Shown piece by piece: positions 17,877 through 24,608 of a stretch of 24,608 nt of DNA. Under the pieces are notes generated by a model. It was given only the letters and a program-made list of their open reading frames with translations, was not told the DNA's origin and did no database searches. Source of the stretch: Clostridia bacterium. Its GTDB lineage: Bacteria; Bacillota; Clostridia; TANB77; CAG-508. The stretch covers positions 1 to 24,608 of the forward strand of contig CAAGQX010000107.1 in NCBI GenBank assembly GCA_900772235.1, written 5' to 3'. The position numbers and the translations under genes are program-made. The first letter of the stretch is position 1, and each line of letters begins with the position of its first letter.

Positions 17877-19229
17877 TATCTTTAAAAATATATTAAATAA
17901 ATCTTTAAATTTTAACCTATTACCGTAATGCAATATTGCAATAGAATATATCCTTATAGATATAAAAGATAGCAACATAGCAGTAACAACAAGAATAGCA
18001 AGTGAACCTAAAATTTCATTAGTAGTGGCTAGATTGGCAATAATCCTACTTGGCATAAAAAAAGGTGAAGACAGAGGAAATATTGAAGTAAATTCACTAA
18101 GTTTGTTATTTGTTCCTAAACTAATTGAGAAAAATGACAAGAAGAAGGAAAACATAGTTAGGAAAGAAACTGGCAAATTTGCAATTTGTATATCTTCTGG
18201 TTTACTAACAGTCGCACCAGTAATAGAATTCAAAAATGCATATAAAATATAGCCTAAAATAAAGTATATAAATAATAGTAATATGGCTTTAAAACTAATA
18301 TTTACGTTTGCCAAGAATAAACTTACAACATCTAAACCAGCAGGAATAAATGTTTTATAACATACAAATGTAACCAAACAAATTACTACTAGTTGTAATA
18401 AGCCTAAAATACCCATTCCAAGTGTTTTGCCTAGCACTACATGAGAAGGAGAGGCCGATGTAACAAGTGTTTCTATAACTTTTGAATTCTTTTCACTAGC
18501 AACAGAAGCAGAAATACTATGCCCAAATAAGTAAATAGAGAAAAATAACACAAAAGATATTATAAGTCCAACAGATACTGAGGCATCTGTTACATCAGAC
18601 AAACTTCTAGTTATTTCAATATTATAATTTATATCAGACTGTGATTTTTCAATGAGTTCTTTGCTAACATTTGCTTCGCTTAATAATTTGTTCTGATAAG
18701 CCTTTTGCAAAAGAGAAGAAACAGCTGAAGCATACTTAGAATTATTTGAATTATAATCATATACCATATAAGTAAAAGTAGGGATACTATTTTCAGAAGA
18801 AATGTACACTGCTGAGTATATTTCTTCGTCTTTAATTAAATTTTTTAACTCTTGAATTGATGACGAAGGCTGCAATTTTATTTTAAAATGTTCACTATTA
18901 ATATTTTCTAAATAAGAGCCAAATAAATTTTCACTATCTACTATTGCAATTACTGGAACAAGAGAAATAACTTCTGAGTGTACATCATTACTATTAGAAG
19001 CATCTGCTGACTCTTCAGATATAGTTTTTTCAGAAGTAATAACATTTTCAGTAGTATTCGCATTACTAGAACTATCTTGTGGTATAATAGAATATTTACC
19101 AAGTTGGAATTCTAATATTCCAAATATTAATACAATTATACATATTATTAATGCATTACTTATTATAAAGGATTTCTTTTTTATGGTTTCAATTATTGTA
19201 AACCAAGAAACTATAAAAATATTTCTCAT
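17871..19229 (-). CDS. ABC-2 family exporter permease (NatB-like)
   Basis: A 452-aa membrane protein. One N-terminal helix (about residues 22-42) is followed by a large extracytoplasmic domain (about 43-220, rich in Ser and Asn). Five to six helices follow in the C-terminal half, including LIISFVLFFSIYLFGHSISASVASEKNSKVIETL, split here as the conserved SVASEKNSKVIETLVTSA motif of NatB/YhaP-type ABC-2 permeases. The start ATG overlaps the stop codon of the ATPase gene (TAATG), so the two are translated together. Likely exports sodium, a peptide or another small toxic solute; the substrate cannot be read from sequence. It shows no CGG codon. It is probably unrelated to the T4SS. Confidence 0.85.
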   Translation of the reverse strand: MRNIFIVSWFTIIETIKKKSFIISNALIICIIVLIFGILEFQLGKYSIIPQDSSSNANTTENVITSEKTISEESADASNSNDVHSEVISLVPVIAIVDSENLFGSYLENINSEHFKIKLQPSSSIQELKNLIKDEEIYSAVYISSENSIPTFTYMVYDYNSNNSKYASAVSSLLQKAYQNKLLSEANVSKELIEKSQSDINYNIEITRSLSDVTDASVSVGLIISFVLFFSIYLFGHSISASVASEKNSKVIETLVTSASPSHVVLGKTLGMGILGLLQLVVICLVTFVCYKTFIPAGLDVVSLFLANVNISFKAILLLFIYFILGYILYAFLNSITGATVSKPEDIQIANLPVSFLTMFSFFLSFFSISLGTNNKLSEFTSIFPLSSPFFMPSRIIANLATTNEILGSLAILVVTAMLLSFISIRIYSIAILHYGNRLKFKDLFNIFLKIK

Positions 19230-20113
19230 TAATTTTCACTTACCTTTCTTATAAATATTTCTTCTAAAGATGGTTCTTTTATTTCAAATTGAGTTATAGA
19301 AATGTTGTTTTCCAAAAGTTTTTGTAAGAACTTATTAGGCTCTTCAGATAATTTTAATTCATAACTATTAAAGCCTTTAGATATAATTTGCGAATTTGAA
19401 GGAATAAAATTAAATATATCTTTATCACATTTTATATATACATTACTTTGCCCATATGATTTTTTTATATCTGTAAGACTGCCACTAAGAATGGAATTAC
19501 CTTTATTTATGAGTAATATATCAGAACAGTATTCTTCTACTACAGACATCTGATGCGTAGATAAAATAATATAAGTTCCTTTTTCTACTAAATTATTGAT
19601 AGCTTTCTTTATAACTTGAGTATTAACTGGATCTAATCCAGAGAAAGGTTCATCTAAAAACAATATATCAGGATTATTTACAAAAGCAGATATTAATTGA
19701 ATCTTTTGCTGATTACCTTTTGAAAGTTGTTCGGCAGGAACATTTAAATATTCTTCCATTCCGAGCTCTTTGCACCACTTTTCGGTTGCTAAAATAGCAT
19801 CTTCAGAAGACATACCTCTTAGTTTTGCAAAATATGTAAGTTGTTTACCAACTTTAACTTTTGTATAAATTCCTCTTTCTTCAGGTAAATACCCAAAAGT
19901 AGCAGTTTTTTTAGTTAGTTTTTTACCATTCCAAGAAATTGTTCCGCTATCTTTGGAAAGAATACCAAGAATAATTCTAATTAAAGTAGTTTTTCCAGCA
20001 CCATTTGAGCCAATAAGTCCAAAAACACCGGGCTTATCCATCTTAAAAGATATGTTATTTAAAACTTTTTTTGTATTAAAGCTTTTATTAATATTATTAA
20101 TTTCTAATCCCAT
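19229..20113 (-). CDS. ABC transporter ATP-binding protein (NatA-like)
   Basis: A 294-aa ATPase partner of the adjacent permease. Walker A GSNGAGKTT (residues 35-43), Q-loop region around LPEERGIY (76-83), signature LSKGNQQKIQ (130-139), Walker B ILFLDEP (150-156) and switch His187 are all present. The C-terminal 80 residues match the accessory domain common in NatA/YhaQ-like exporters. I chose the ATG at 20113, because GGAGG ends six bases before it; the ATG at 20125 overlaps that ribosome site. A promoter is expected in the AT-rich divergent region toward 20180, but I cannot define it. Confidence 0.9.
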   Translation of the reverse strand: MGLEINNINKSFNTKKVLNNISFKMDKPGVFGLIGSNGAGKTTLIRIILGILSKDSGTISWNGKKLTKKTATFGYLPEERGIYTKVKVGKQLTYFAKLRGMSSEDAILATEKWCKELGMEEYLNVPAEQLSKGNQQKIQLISAFVNNPDILFLDEPFSGLDPVNTQVIKKAINNLVEKGTYIILSTHQMSVVEEYCSDILLINKGNSILSGSLTDIKKSYGQSNVYIKCDKDIFNFIPSNSQIISKGFNSYELKLSEEPNKFLQKLLENNISITQFEIKEPSLEEIFIRKVSEN

Positions 20114-20180
20114 AAAAACCTCCATCTAATGCATATAGTTTATCATAAAAATAAAAAAAAATATATGATTTTTAAAAAAA

Positions 20181-20209
20181 TTGACAATTTACATAAAAAA
20201 TGATAAAAT
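20181..20209 (+). promoter_or_regulatory. Strong sigma-A promoter for the 78-aa gene
   Basis: Consensus TTGACA at 20181-20186 and TAAAAT at 20204-20209 with a 17-base spacer. AAAGGAG at 20227-20233 and ATG 20244 follow. Confidence 0.75.
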
Positions 20210-20243
20210 TATTAAGAAATCTTCTGAAAGGAGAAAACAGAAA

Positions 20244-20480
20244 ATGCGGATATTTGAAAACATCATTACCTGGATGTGGATAGTTCTGGTTTTCGCTGTA
20301 AGTATAGCGGTTAGCGGACTTGTGTCCAGTCTGGGAATTACAGTGTTTTCACTTGTAGTTCGAATTTTCCTCGGCTGGAGAATTTCAGACGGGCTTGGAA
20401 CAGCAATGGTGGTAGTTCTTGCCATTATATTGCTGCTTCGGTTCTGGGTGCCTCTTCTTAGTAAGCGCCAAAAGAAATAA
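20244..20480 (+). CDS. Foreign-looking small membrane protein with ordinary CGG codons
   Basis: A 78-aa protein with two to three hydrophobic helices (about residues 10-33, 36-45 and 52-70) and a basic tail KRQKK. I do not recognise the family. Its base use is unlike every neighbour: clearly richer in G and C, with many CTG, GTG, CTC and TGG codons. It alone in the window carries CGG as apparent arginine codons, at codon 2 (20247-20249) and codon 66 (20439-20441). Under the +1 rule inferred for the native genes, codon 2 would shift the frame and translation would end after 12 residues. The gene has its own promoter and terminator, so it looks like a self-contained cassette acquired recently from a standard-code donor. 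Expression in this host is doubtful. Confidence 0.6.
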   Translation: MRIFENIITWMWIVLVFAVSIAVSGLVSSLGITVFSLVVRIFLGWRISDGLGTAMVVVLAIILLLRFWVPLLSKRQKK

Positions 20481-20506
20481 GGAGGCTTGTCCTCCTATTT
20501 CTTTTA
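20471..20506 (+). terminator. Rho-independent terminator of the 78-aa gene
   Basis: AAAGAAATAAGGAGG (20471-20485) pairs with CCTCCTATTTCTTT (20491-20504) around a CTTGT loop, followed by T-rich sequence. It includes the stop codon of the gene. Confidence 0.8.
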
Positions 20507-20526
20507 TATAAATATACAAAAATGTA

Positions 20527-20553
20527 TTGAAAATTAAAAATATATGTTATAAT
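20527..20553 (+). promoter_or_regulatory. Putative promoter for the 463-aa gene
   Basis: TTGAAA at 20527-20532 and TATAAT at 20548-20553. The spacer is short at 15 bases, so the -35 assignment is uncertain. A GGGAGGG ribosome site at 20559-20565 precedes ATG 20573. Confidence 0.5.
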
Positions 20554-20572
20554 TAATAGGGAGGGTTAAATT

Positions 20573-21964
20573 ATGGATGAAAATAATGAAATATCATACA
20601 AAGATTTAGCTATGGAAAAGAGAATTGAGGCTTTTATAGAAGAACAAAAAGAAGTAGTTAAACTATGCAAAAAGTATAACAATGAAGTAGGAGGAGCAAA
20701 CGGTTATAGAGTGGAATTTAACCCAAATACAAAAAGCTATAATGTATATTTTGCACAAACTGATATATTAATATCTACACAAGATAAAGATAGAAAATTT
20801 AGTATTAGACCAGAAGGAATAACAGAATATACTGAATTTTTAAGAAAGTTAGAAGAAGAACATAAAGAACAGATGGTAGCTTTAAGACCAAATTGGATTC
20901 CTACATCGGAGCAATACAGGGAATATGAAGAAAAACAAAGACAAAGGAATAGTCAGGGAGAGTCTATAAAAGATGAAATTGGGGAAGAAGATAACACTAA
21001 AAAACCTGAAGAAAATTCAAAAAAACCGGAAGAAACAAATGTACAAGGAAATCAACAGGCAAAAATTAATTCATCTGCAATAAAATTACCATTAGATAAA
21101 AAGGTAGATGAAAGAGGAAAAACCTTGGGTGAAATATTTAGAACTAAGTATCCAGAACTATTTAAAGGAGAAGTAGAAGTATATGTACAAGCAGACGAAA
21201 AAAATGTAGATTACTTTAGGCTATATGTGGTAGGAAAAGAAAAAACTAGAGAAATACCTGTAAAAAGAACAACTGGGGAACATGCACAAAACGTAAATGC
21301 ACTTACGATGCCAAAAGATGGTCAAAATATAAATAAAGAACAACTAGAACAAGTACTAGAATTAGATAAAGATACAGCAATAGGAATAAATTTCGATGGT
21401 AAAAATTATACTACAGTTTACTATGGTTCAAGAACTAGCGAAAACAATTGGAAATTCCAGCATCTAGTAGAAAGAAATAAAGAAAAGGAAATGAAAGATG
21501 CATCATATGAGGTAAGAGAAGCTACAGGAGGATCTACATACGAAAACAATTCGGGAGCTGATGAAGAAAAAGGACATACAGTTTTATCTGGCTTAGAAGA
21601 ACAAAATGTTCCAGATGAACTTAACCCAGCAGAAGATGGAATTAGCATAGATGAGATAGATGACCCTAAAAATTTAGAACATATAAAAGCGGACTTTGCG
21701 CAAAAAGTAGCAGACCAATATGGGTTGCCTCCAGAAGCGGCTGAATATGTGGCAGATGAAGTATTCGATTACAAAAGAAATTTTGAGGATGCACTAAAGG
21801 AAACTCAAGAACAATTAGAAGAACAAAGAACTAATGAAACAAAGGGAACAATAATGCCAGGTTCCGCAGTATCAGCTGCAATAGGTATATTAATGAAAAA
21901 AAACCATCCTAAGAATGAGCAAGAACAAGAAGACAAAGTTCCAGAACCTAGAGAATTACATTAA
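20573..21964 (+). CDS. Hypothetical soluble, highly charged protein
   Basis: A 463-aa protein with no signal peptide or membrane helix. The N-terminal 115 residues form a charged alpha/beta region. Then comes a low-complexity acidic linker with repeated KKPEE units (about 143-155). A central domain (about 165-320) includes GKTLGEIFRTKYPELFKGE and a DTAIGINFDGKNYTTVYYGSR segment, and a helical Glu/Gln-rich C-terminus ends in PEPRELH. I do not recognise any family. It is cytoplasmic by sequence. It lies between the foreign-looking gene and lspA, with its own promoter. A role as T4SS substrate or accessory protein is possible given the nearby machine, but nothing in the sequence shows it. No in-frame CGG is present. 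Confidence 0.7.
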   Translation: MDENNEISYKDLAMEKRIEAFIEEQKEVVKLCKKYNNEVGGANGYRVEFNPNTKSYNVYFAQTDILISTQDKDRKFSIRPEGITEYTEFLRKLEEEHKEQMVALRPNWIPTSEQYREYEEKQRQRNSQGESIKDEIGEEDNTKKPEENSKKPEETNVQGNQQAKINSSAIKLPLDKKVDERGKTLGEIFRTKYPELFKGEVEVYVQADEKNVDYFRLYVVGKEKTREIPVKRTTGEHAQNVNALTMPKDGQNINKEQLEQVLELDKDTAIGINFDGKNYTTVYYGSRTSENNWKFQHLVERNKEKEMKDASYEVREATGGSTYENNSGADEEKGHTVLSGLEEQNVPDELNPAEDGISIDEIDDPKNLEHIKADFAQKVADQYGLPPEAAEYVADEVFDYKRNFEDALKETQEQLEEQRTNETKGTIMPGSAVSAAIGILMKKNHPKNEQEQEDKVPEPRELH

Positions 21965-21983
21965 AATAACGAAAGAGGTAAAA

Positions 21984-22448
21984 ATGAAAAATAAGATAAA
22001 ATTAATTTTAATAATAATATTTGTAATAATAATAGATCAAATAGTTAAAAATAACGTTATAAATAATTTCTCAGGAACAAATTTAGTACTGATTAAGAAT
22101 TTAATAACAATTACCAATAATTCTAATACAGACACAGCATATTCTTTAGGAGCAAATAGCATAATTTTATTAATGGCAGTAAATATAATAGTAATATATG
22201 CGTTGGCTAAGATATTAGTAACTAATTATCAAAAAATAAATGATACATTAAAAACAGGAATTTGTTTAATAATAGCTGGGGAAGCTAGTAATTTAATTGA
22301 TATGATTTTTAAAGGATATGAAATAAAAATTATTACAATTCTAAAATACAAATCATTTAACTTAGCAGATGTTAGCATAATAATTGGTTTCATATTAATT
22401 GTTTTATCAATATTAGTAGAGATGGTAAAAAGTCAAGAAAAACAATAA
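21984..22448 (+). CDS. lspA: Signal peptidase II (prolipoprotein signal peptidase)-like protein
   Basis: A 154-aa four-helix membrane protein of normal LspA length. Family landmarks visible are DQIVK at the end of helix 1 (D18), NTDTAYSLG corresponding to the NxGAAFS motif (about 49-57), SNLIDM with catalytic-type D106, and FNLAD with D129. Both catalytic aspartates are present, so it should be active. It is divergent: the usual GN-LIDR is SNLIDM, and the normal VVDFI stretch after it is not recognisable. It starts at ATG 21984 after GAAAGAGG; the upstream in-frame ATG lies inside the preceding gene and lacks a ribosome site. It would remove signal peptides from lipoproteins at the membrane. 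A second, standard lspA may exist elsewhere. Confidence 0.8.
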   Translation: MKNKIKLILIIIFVIIIDQIVKNNVINNFSGTNLVLIKNLITITNNSNTDTAYSLGANSIILLMAVNIIVIYALAKILVTNYQKINDTLKTGICLIIAGEASNLIDMIFKGYEIKIITILKYKSFNLADVSIIIGFILIVLSILVEMVKSQEKQ

Positions 22449-22469
22449 AATATTTACTTACATATATTT

Positions 22470-22497
22470 GAACGAGAATTAACTCGTTCATTTTTTA
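22470..22497 (+). terminator. Rho-independent terminator after lspA-like gene
   Basis: GAACGAG (22470-22476) pairs with CTCGTTC (22483-22489) and is followed by a T-run. Confidence 0.8.
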
Positions 22498-22507
22498 TGC
22501 GTATAAT
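22479..22507 (+). promoter_or_regulatory. Putative promoter of the SH3-CAP gene
   Basis: TATAAT at 22502-22507 is clear. A weak TTAACT at 22479-22484 lies 17 bases upstream and overlaps the terminator stem. AGTAGGAG before ATG 22550 is the ribosome site. Confidence 0.4.
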
Positions 22508-22549
22508 TTTTTAAAAAAACGGAAAAACTTTTAGTAGGAGCTGATTTTT

Positions 22550-23363
22550 ATGAAAATAAATATAATTAATATGCGAAAAAATCCAAAAGAAGGCAAAAGC
22601 GGTGAAGTAGAAAAAATAAACTTACGGTGGTGGAAAAAAATTATTTTTGTTTATACTAATATTATTTCTAATTTTAATTACAGGAAATAAGAGTATAGCA
22701 ATGACACATTACCAAACAGTAGGAACAACAACAGGATTAGTAAATGCTTCAGCATTAAATGTAAGGCAAGGACCAGGAACTACTTTTAAAGCAGTAACTA
22801 TGACTTATAGAAACGAATATGTCCGAGTATTTGCTAAAATCGGGGACTGGTATGTAATACAAACAAATTCAGATTATATAGGATGTGTAAGTTCTAAATA
22901 TATAAAATTAATATATCCCAAAACTTCAAGCTCTAGTGGAGGAAGTACTTCAGGAGCTACAACCAAGAATAATGGAGATTTAACATCAGATGAACTAGAA
23001 GTATTTAACCTAATAAATGCGAAAAGAACTGCAAATGGACTATCTCCTTTAAACATAGATAACGAACTCCAAAATGTAGCAAGAGTAAAAGCAAAAGATA
23101 TGGTAGATAACAACTACTTTTCACACAATTCTCCAACATATGGAACTCCATTTAATATGATGAAAAATTTTGGAATAACTTATAAAACTGCGGGAGAAAA
23201 CATTGCAGGTAACTCTTCTAACCAAGGAGCAGTAGAAGCGTGGATGAACTCAGAAGGTCATAGGGCAAATATTTTAAACAGCAGTTACAACTATACAGGA
23301 GTAGCTGTAGTAAAAAGCGCAAAATACGGAAAAATATATGTGCAAATGTTTATAGGAAAATAG
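22550..23363 (+). CDS. Secreted or anchored SH3-CAP domain protein, +1 recoded
   Basis: With one +1 shift this is a 270-aa protein starting at ATG 22550 behind AGGAG. A 30-residue hydrophilic start is followed by a membrane helix (about 30-47). A bacterial SH3 domain (about 55-120, with LNVRQGPGTTFKAV) and a Ser/Gly linker come next. The C-terminal CAP/YkwD domain (about 145-270) shows LNLINAKRTANGL, the YFSHNSPTYGTPFNMM stretch with its conserved His, AGENIAG and the EGHRANIL motif. CAP proteins of this type are common cell-surface or spore-associated proteins of Clostridia. Zero-frame reading ends at 22689. The new frame opens at 22620, and CGG 22625-22627 lies just inside. A TTG start at 22647 could give a shorter version, so this recoding case is less certain than the others. 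Confidence 0.75.
22625..22628 (+). other. +1 recoding site CGGT, SH3-CAP gene
   Basis: In-frame CGG after TTA; dropping the C reads GGT (Gly26) and leads straight into the membrane helix. The new frame has TAA at 22617-22619, six bases before the CGG reading window. Confidence 0.7.
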
Positions 23364-23374
23364 CATTTCTCGTA

Positions 23375-24398
23375 TTACAAGATAATTGCCATAAGTAAGG
23401 CAGAAAGACACGCTTGTATGAATTTTCCAATAATATATGGCTTTATTGAAATTTTAGCTTTTGAAGTTATACTCAAAACCTGAAAAAGTACGGAAATTCC
23501 TCCAAAACCCAGCAAAAATGAGCAGATTATTATACTAATTGGGTTTGTATTAATTGCCGCCATTTTAACCCCATTTGTTACTTCTATAATTCCAGTAATT
23601 ATGCTTTGAAAATAAACTTCTGGAACATTAAAAAACTTAAAAATAGGTGCAAAAGCTAAACAAATGGCACTAAGAATTTTACTACTATTTAGCATAGAAA
23701 CTATTACAGAAAATAAAACTACAAATCCACCAATAATTACTACAGAATTAATGGCACTTTGGATAGATGCAGACAAAACAGAGCCCAAATTATTAAAAGT
23801 TAAATTGTGTGATGAAGTAGAAACTTTAGAAGGAACGATTCTTTTTTTCCCATAAAAAAAAGAACCGTTCTTTTTTCCACCATCTAAAAATAAAACCAAC
23901 AAGAAGGCAAGAAATAAGGTGAACGACAAATAATTTTAACCCAATTTGACTACTTGAAAATAAACTTACACCAACAGTACCAATTATAAATAAAGGACCA
24001 GAATTATTAGTAAATGCAAGTAAACGCTCACACTCTTCATTAGTACAAATTCCCTGCAACTTAAAATTGCTAACTATTTTTGCCCCCATAGGATAACCAC
24101 TAATAATTCCCATAAGTAAGGCAAAGGCCCCTTCACCAGGCACATTAAAAATAGGACGCATAAATTTATTCAGAAAATTACCAAGAATAGTAATAATATT
24201 AGTATAGCCAAGAAGCTCGGTTGCAATGAAGAAAGGAAGAAGAGAAGGAACAACCGAAAAGGCCCAAAGAGATAAACCATTTTTTGCAGCAGATAAATTG
24301 CTAGAAGAAAATAATATTAGAAATATGGTAAATGTGTATACACAAATTGGTAGTATTATTTGCTTTAATTTTAAAATTATAAATTTGGTTTTTCTCAT
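23375..24398 (-). CDS. ylbJ: YlbJ-type sporulation integral membrane protein, +1 recoded
   Basis: With one +1 shift this is a 340-aa polytopic membrane protein starting at ATG 24398 after AAAGGA. The first half has a signal-like helix, then LWAFSVVPSLLPFFIATELLG and a GIISGYPMGAKIV segment. The second half has FSVIVSMLNSS, a VTNGVKMAA stretch and SFLLGFGGISVLFQ. These two gate-like halves are characteristic of the YlbJ/nucleoside-recognition (Gate) family needed for spore formation in Bacilli and Clostridia. Neither half alone is a plausible protein: zero-frame reading ends at 23826, in a poor Phe/Trp/Lys-rich tail. The join falls at codon 178, CGG at 23867-23865, in a hydrophilic loop. It marks the organism as a likely spore-former. 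It is convergent with the SH3-CAP gene, with only 11 bases between them. Confidence 0.85.
23864..23867 (-). other. +1 recoding site CGGT, ylbJ
   Basis: On the minus strand, in-frame CGG follows GAA. Dropping the C reads GGT (Gly178) and continues through SFFYGKKRIVPS into the second YlbJ half. The old frame stops at 23826-23828. Confidence 0.87.
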
Positions 24399-24494
24399 AG
24401 AACCAGTCCTTTCGTTATTTATAACAAATATATTATGTTTTGCGTAATATATGATAAGAATATTGTATGTGAAAAATTAAAATTGTAATTTGTG

Positions 24495-24608
24495 GTAGGG
24501 GCGATTTTAATCGCCCGCGAAATTATTAATAATTTGCTACAACAGTCCGCCCAATCTCGTCGGAGTTATATATATTATTTTTTTCAAGAAAATCCGGGAG
24601 GTATGTAG
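24495..24608. repeat. Dispersed structured intergenic repeat, right copy (cut by window end)
   Basis: The same order as the left element and in the same orientation: palindrome GGGCGATTTTAATCGCCC at 24499-24516, an AATTATTAATAATTTG spacer, a CCGCCCAATC block, then TTTTTTTCAAGAAAATCCGG leading into GGAGGTATGTAG, where the window ends. The inner hairpin half is not included. About ten extra bases (around CTCGTCGGAG) distinguish it from the left copy. The stretch 24399-24494 is AT-rich and should hold the ylbJ promoter, which I cannot place reliably. Confidence 0.75.

Noticed and set aside
21915..21983. Upstream start for the LspA-like protein
   Set aside because: It overlaps the preceding gene and adds a charged tail before helix 1. 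ATG 21984 has a ribosome site and gives the normal family length.
2361..23867. Simple reassignment of CGG to another amino acid, as reported for tryptophan or glutamine in some low-GC Firmicutes
   Set aside because: In-frame reading of CGG as any amino acid still runs into nearby stops (for example two codons later at 9725 and at 6948), and the downstream domain remains in the +1 frame.
2361..23867. Classical P-site slippage like the prfB +1 site
   Set aside because: No stop codon occupies the A site, the preceding codons are varied (GAA, TTA, ACG, TCA) and cannot re-pair after a +1 slip. No shared upstream Shine-Dalgarno-like stimulator is evident.
2322..24398. Treating the five split genes as pseudogenes or as sequencing errors
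   Set aside because: Random indels would include deletions and -1 shifts and would hit many contexts. All seven breaks are +1, all at in-frame CGG before a glycine-reading GGA or GGT, on both strands. A systematic false C before GG would also create breaks at AGG, TGG or NNG-G positions, and none is seen. Raw reads should still be checked.
1..24608. tRNA, rRNA, CRISPR arrays, insertion sequences or integrase genes
   Set aside because: I looked for cloverleaf-like segments, regularly spaced repeats and transposase or recombinase motifs and saw none. In particular, no tRNA-Gly or tRNA-Arg that could explain the recoding is encoded here.

Overview
This 24.6-kb window comes from a very AT-rich, spore-forming Firmicute, most likely an uncultured gut member of the Clostridia. 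The basis is the strong A+T bias, the AGGAGG-type ribosome sites and sigma-A promoters, a YlbJ-type sporulation membrane protein, UGA used as an ordinary stop, and a dispersed GGGCGATT/AATCGCCC palindrome repeat at both ends of the window.

Layout. Positions 1-424 hold a dispersed structured repeat and two tandem sigma-A promoters. Positions 425-17843 encode a Gram-positive type IV secretion-like apparatus, all on the plus strand: three tandem VirB2/TrbC-like small membrane proteins (the first with a C-terminal zinc ribbon), a terminator and new promoter, a PrgI/VirB3-like protein, a separate VirB4 N-terminal-like protein, the VirB4 ATPase, two tandem paralogous VirB6/TrbL-like membrane proteins, a VirB8-like NTF2 protein, a 1256-aa membrane-anchored cell-wall hydrolase and a second NTF2-like surface protein. 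A bidirectional terminator follows. Then come an ABC-2 type exporter pair (minus strand), a GC-richer 78-aa membrane protein that looks foreign, an unknown 463-aa soluble protein, a signal peptidase II homologue, an SH3-CAP surface protein and YlbJ (minus strand). The window contains no relaxase, VirD4 coupling protein or VirB11, so the machine may be secretory or may be only part of a conjugative locus.

Main discovery. Five genes (prgI-like, both virB6-like genes, the SH3-CAP gene, ylbJ) look broken by frameshift, with seven breaks in all. Every break is a +1 shift, and each falls exactly at an in-frame CGG codon. Skipping the C and reading the next three bases (GGA or GGT, glycine) restores one continuous protein each time. 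By eye, no native gene uses CGG as an ordinary arginine codon, although the trinucleotide CGG occurs more than fifty times out of frame in the same genes, and CGU, CGC and CGA are used for arginine. The only exceptions are two CGG codons in the foreign-looking 78-aa gene. I read this as genome-wide +1 recoding of CGG: either a hungry, tRNA-less codon that triggers a +1 shift, or a quadruplet CGGN codon read as glycine. I know of no description of such a system. The annotation below treats these genes as intact and recoded, not as pseudogenes.
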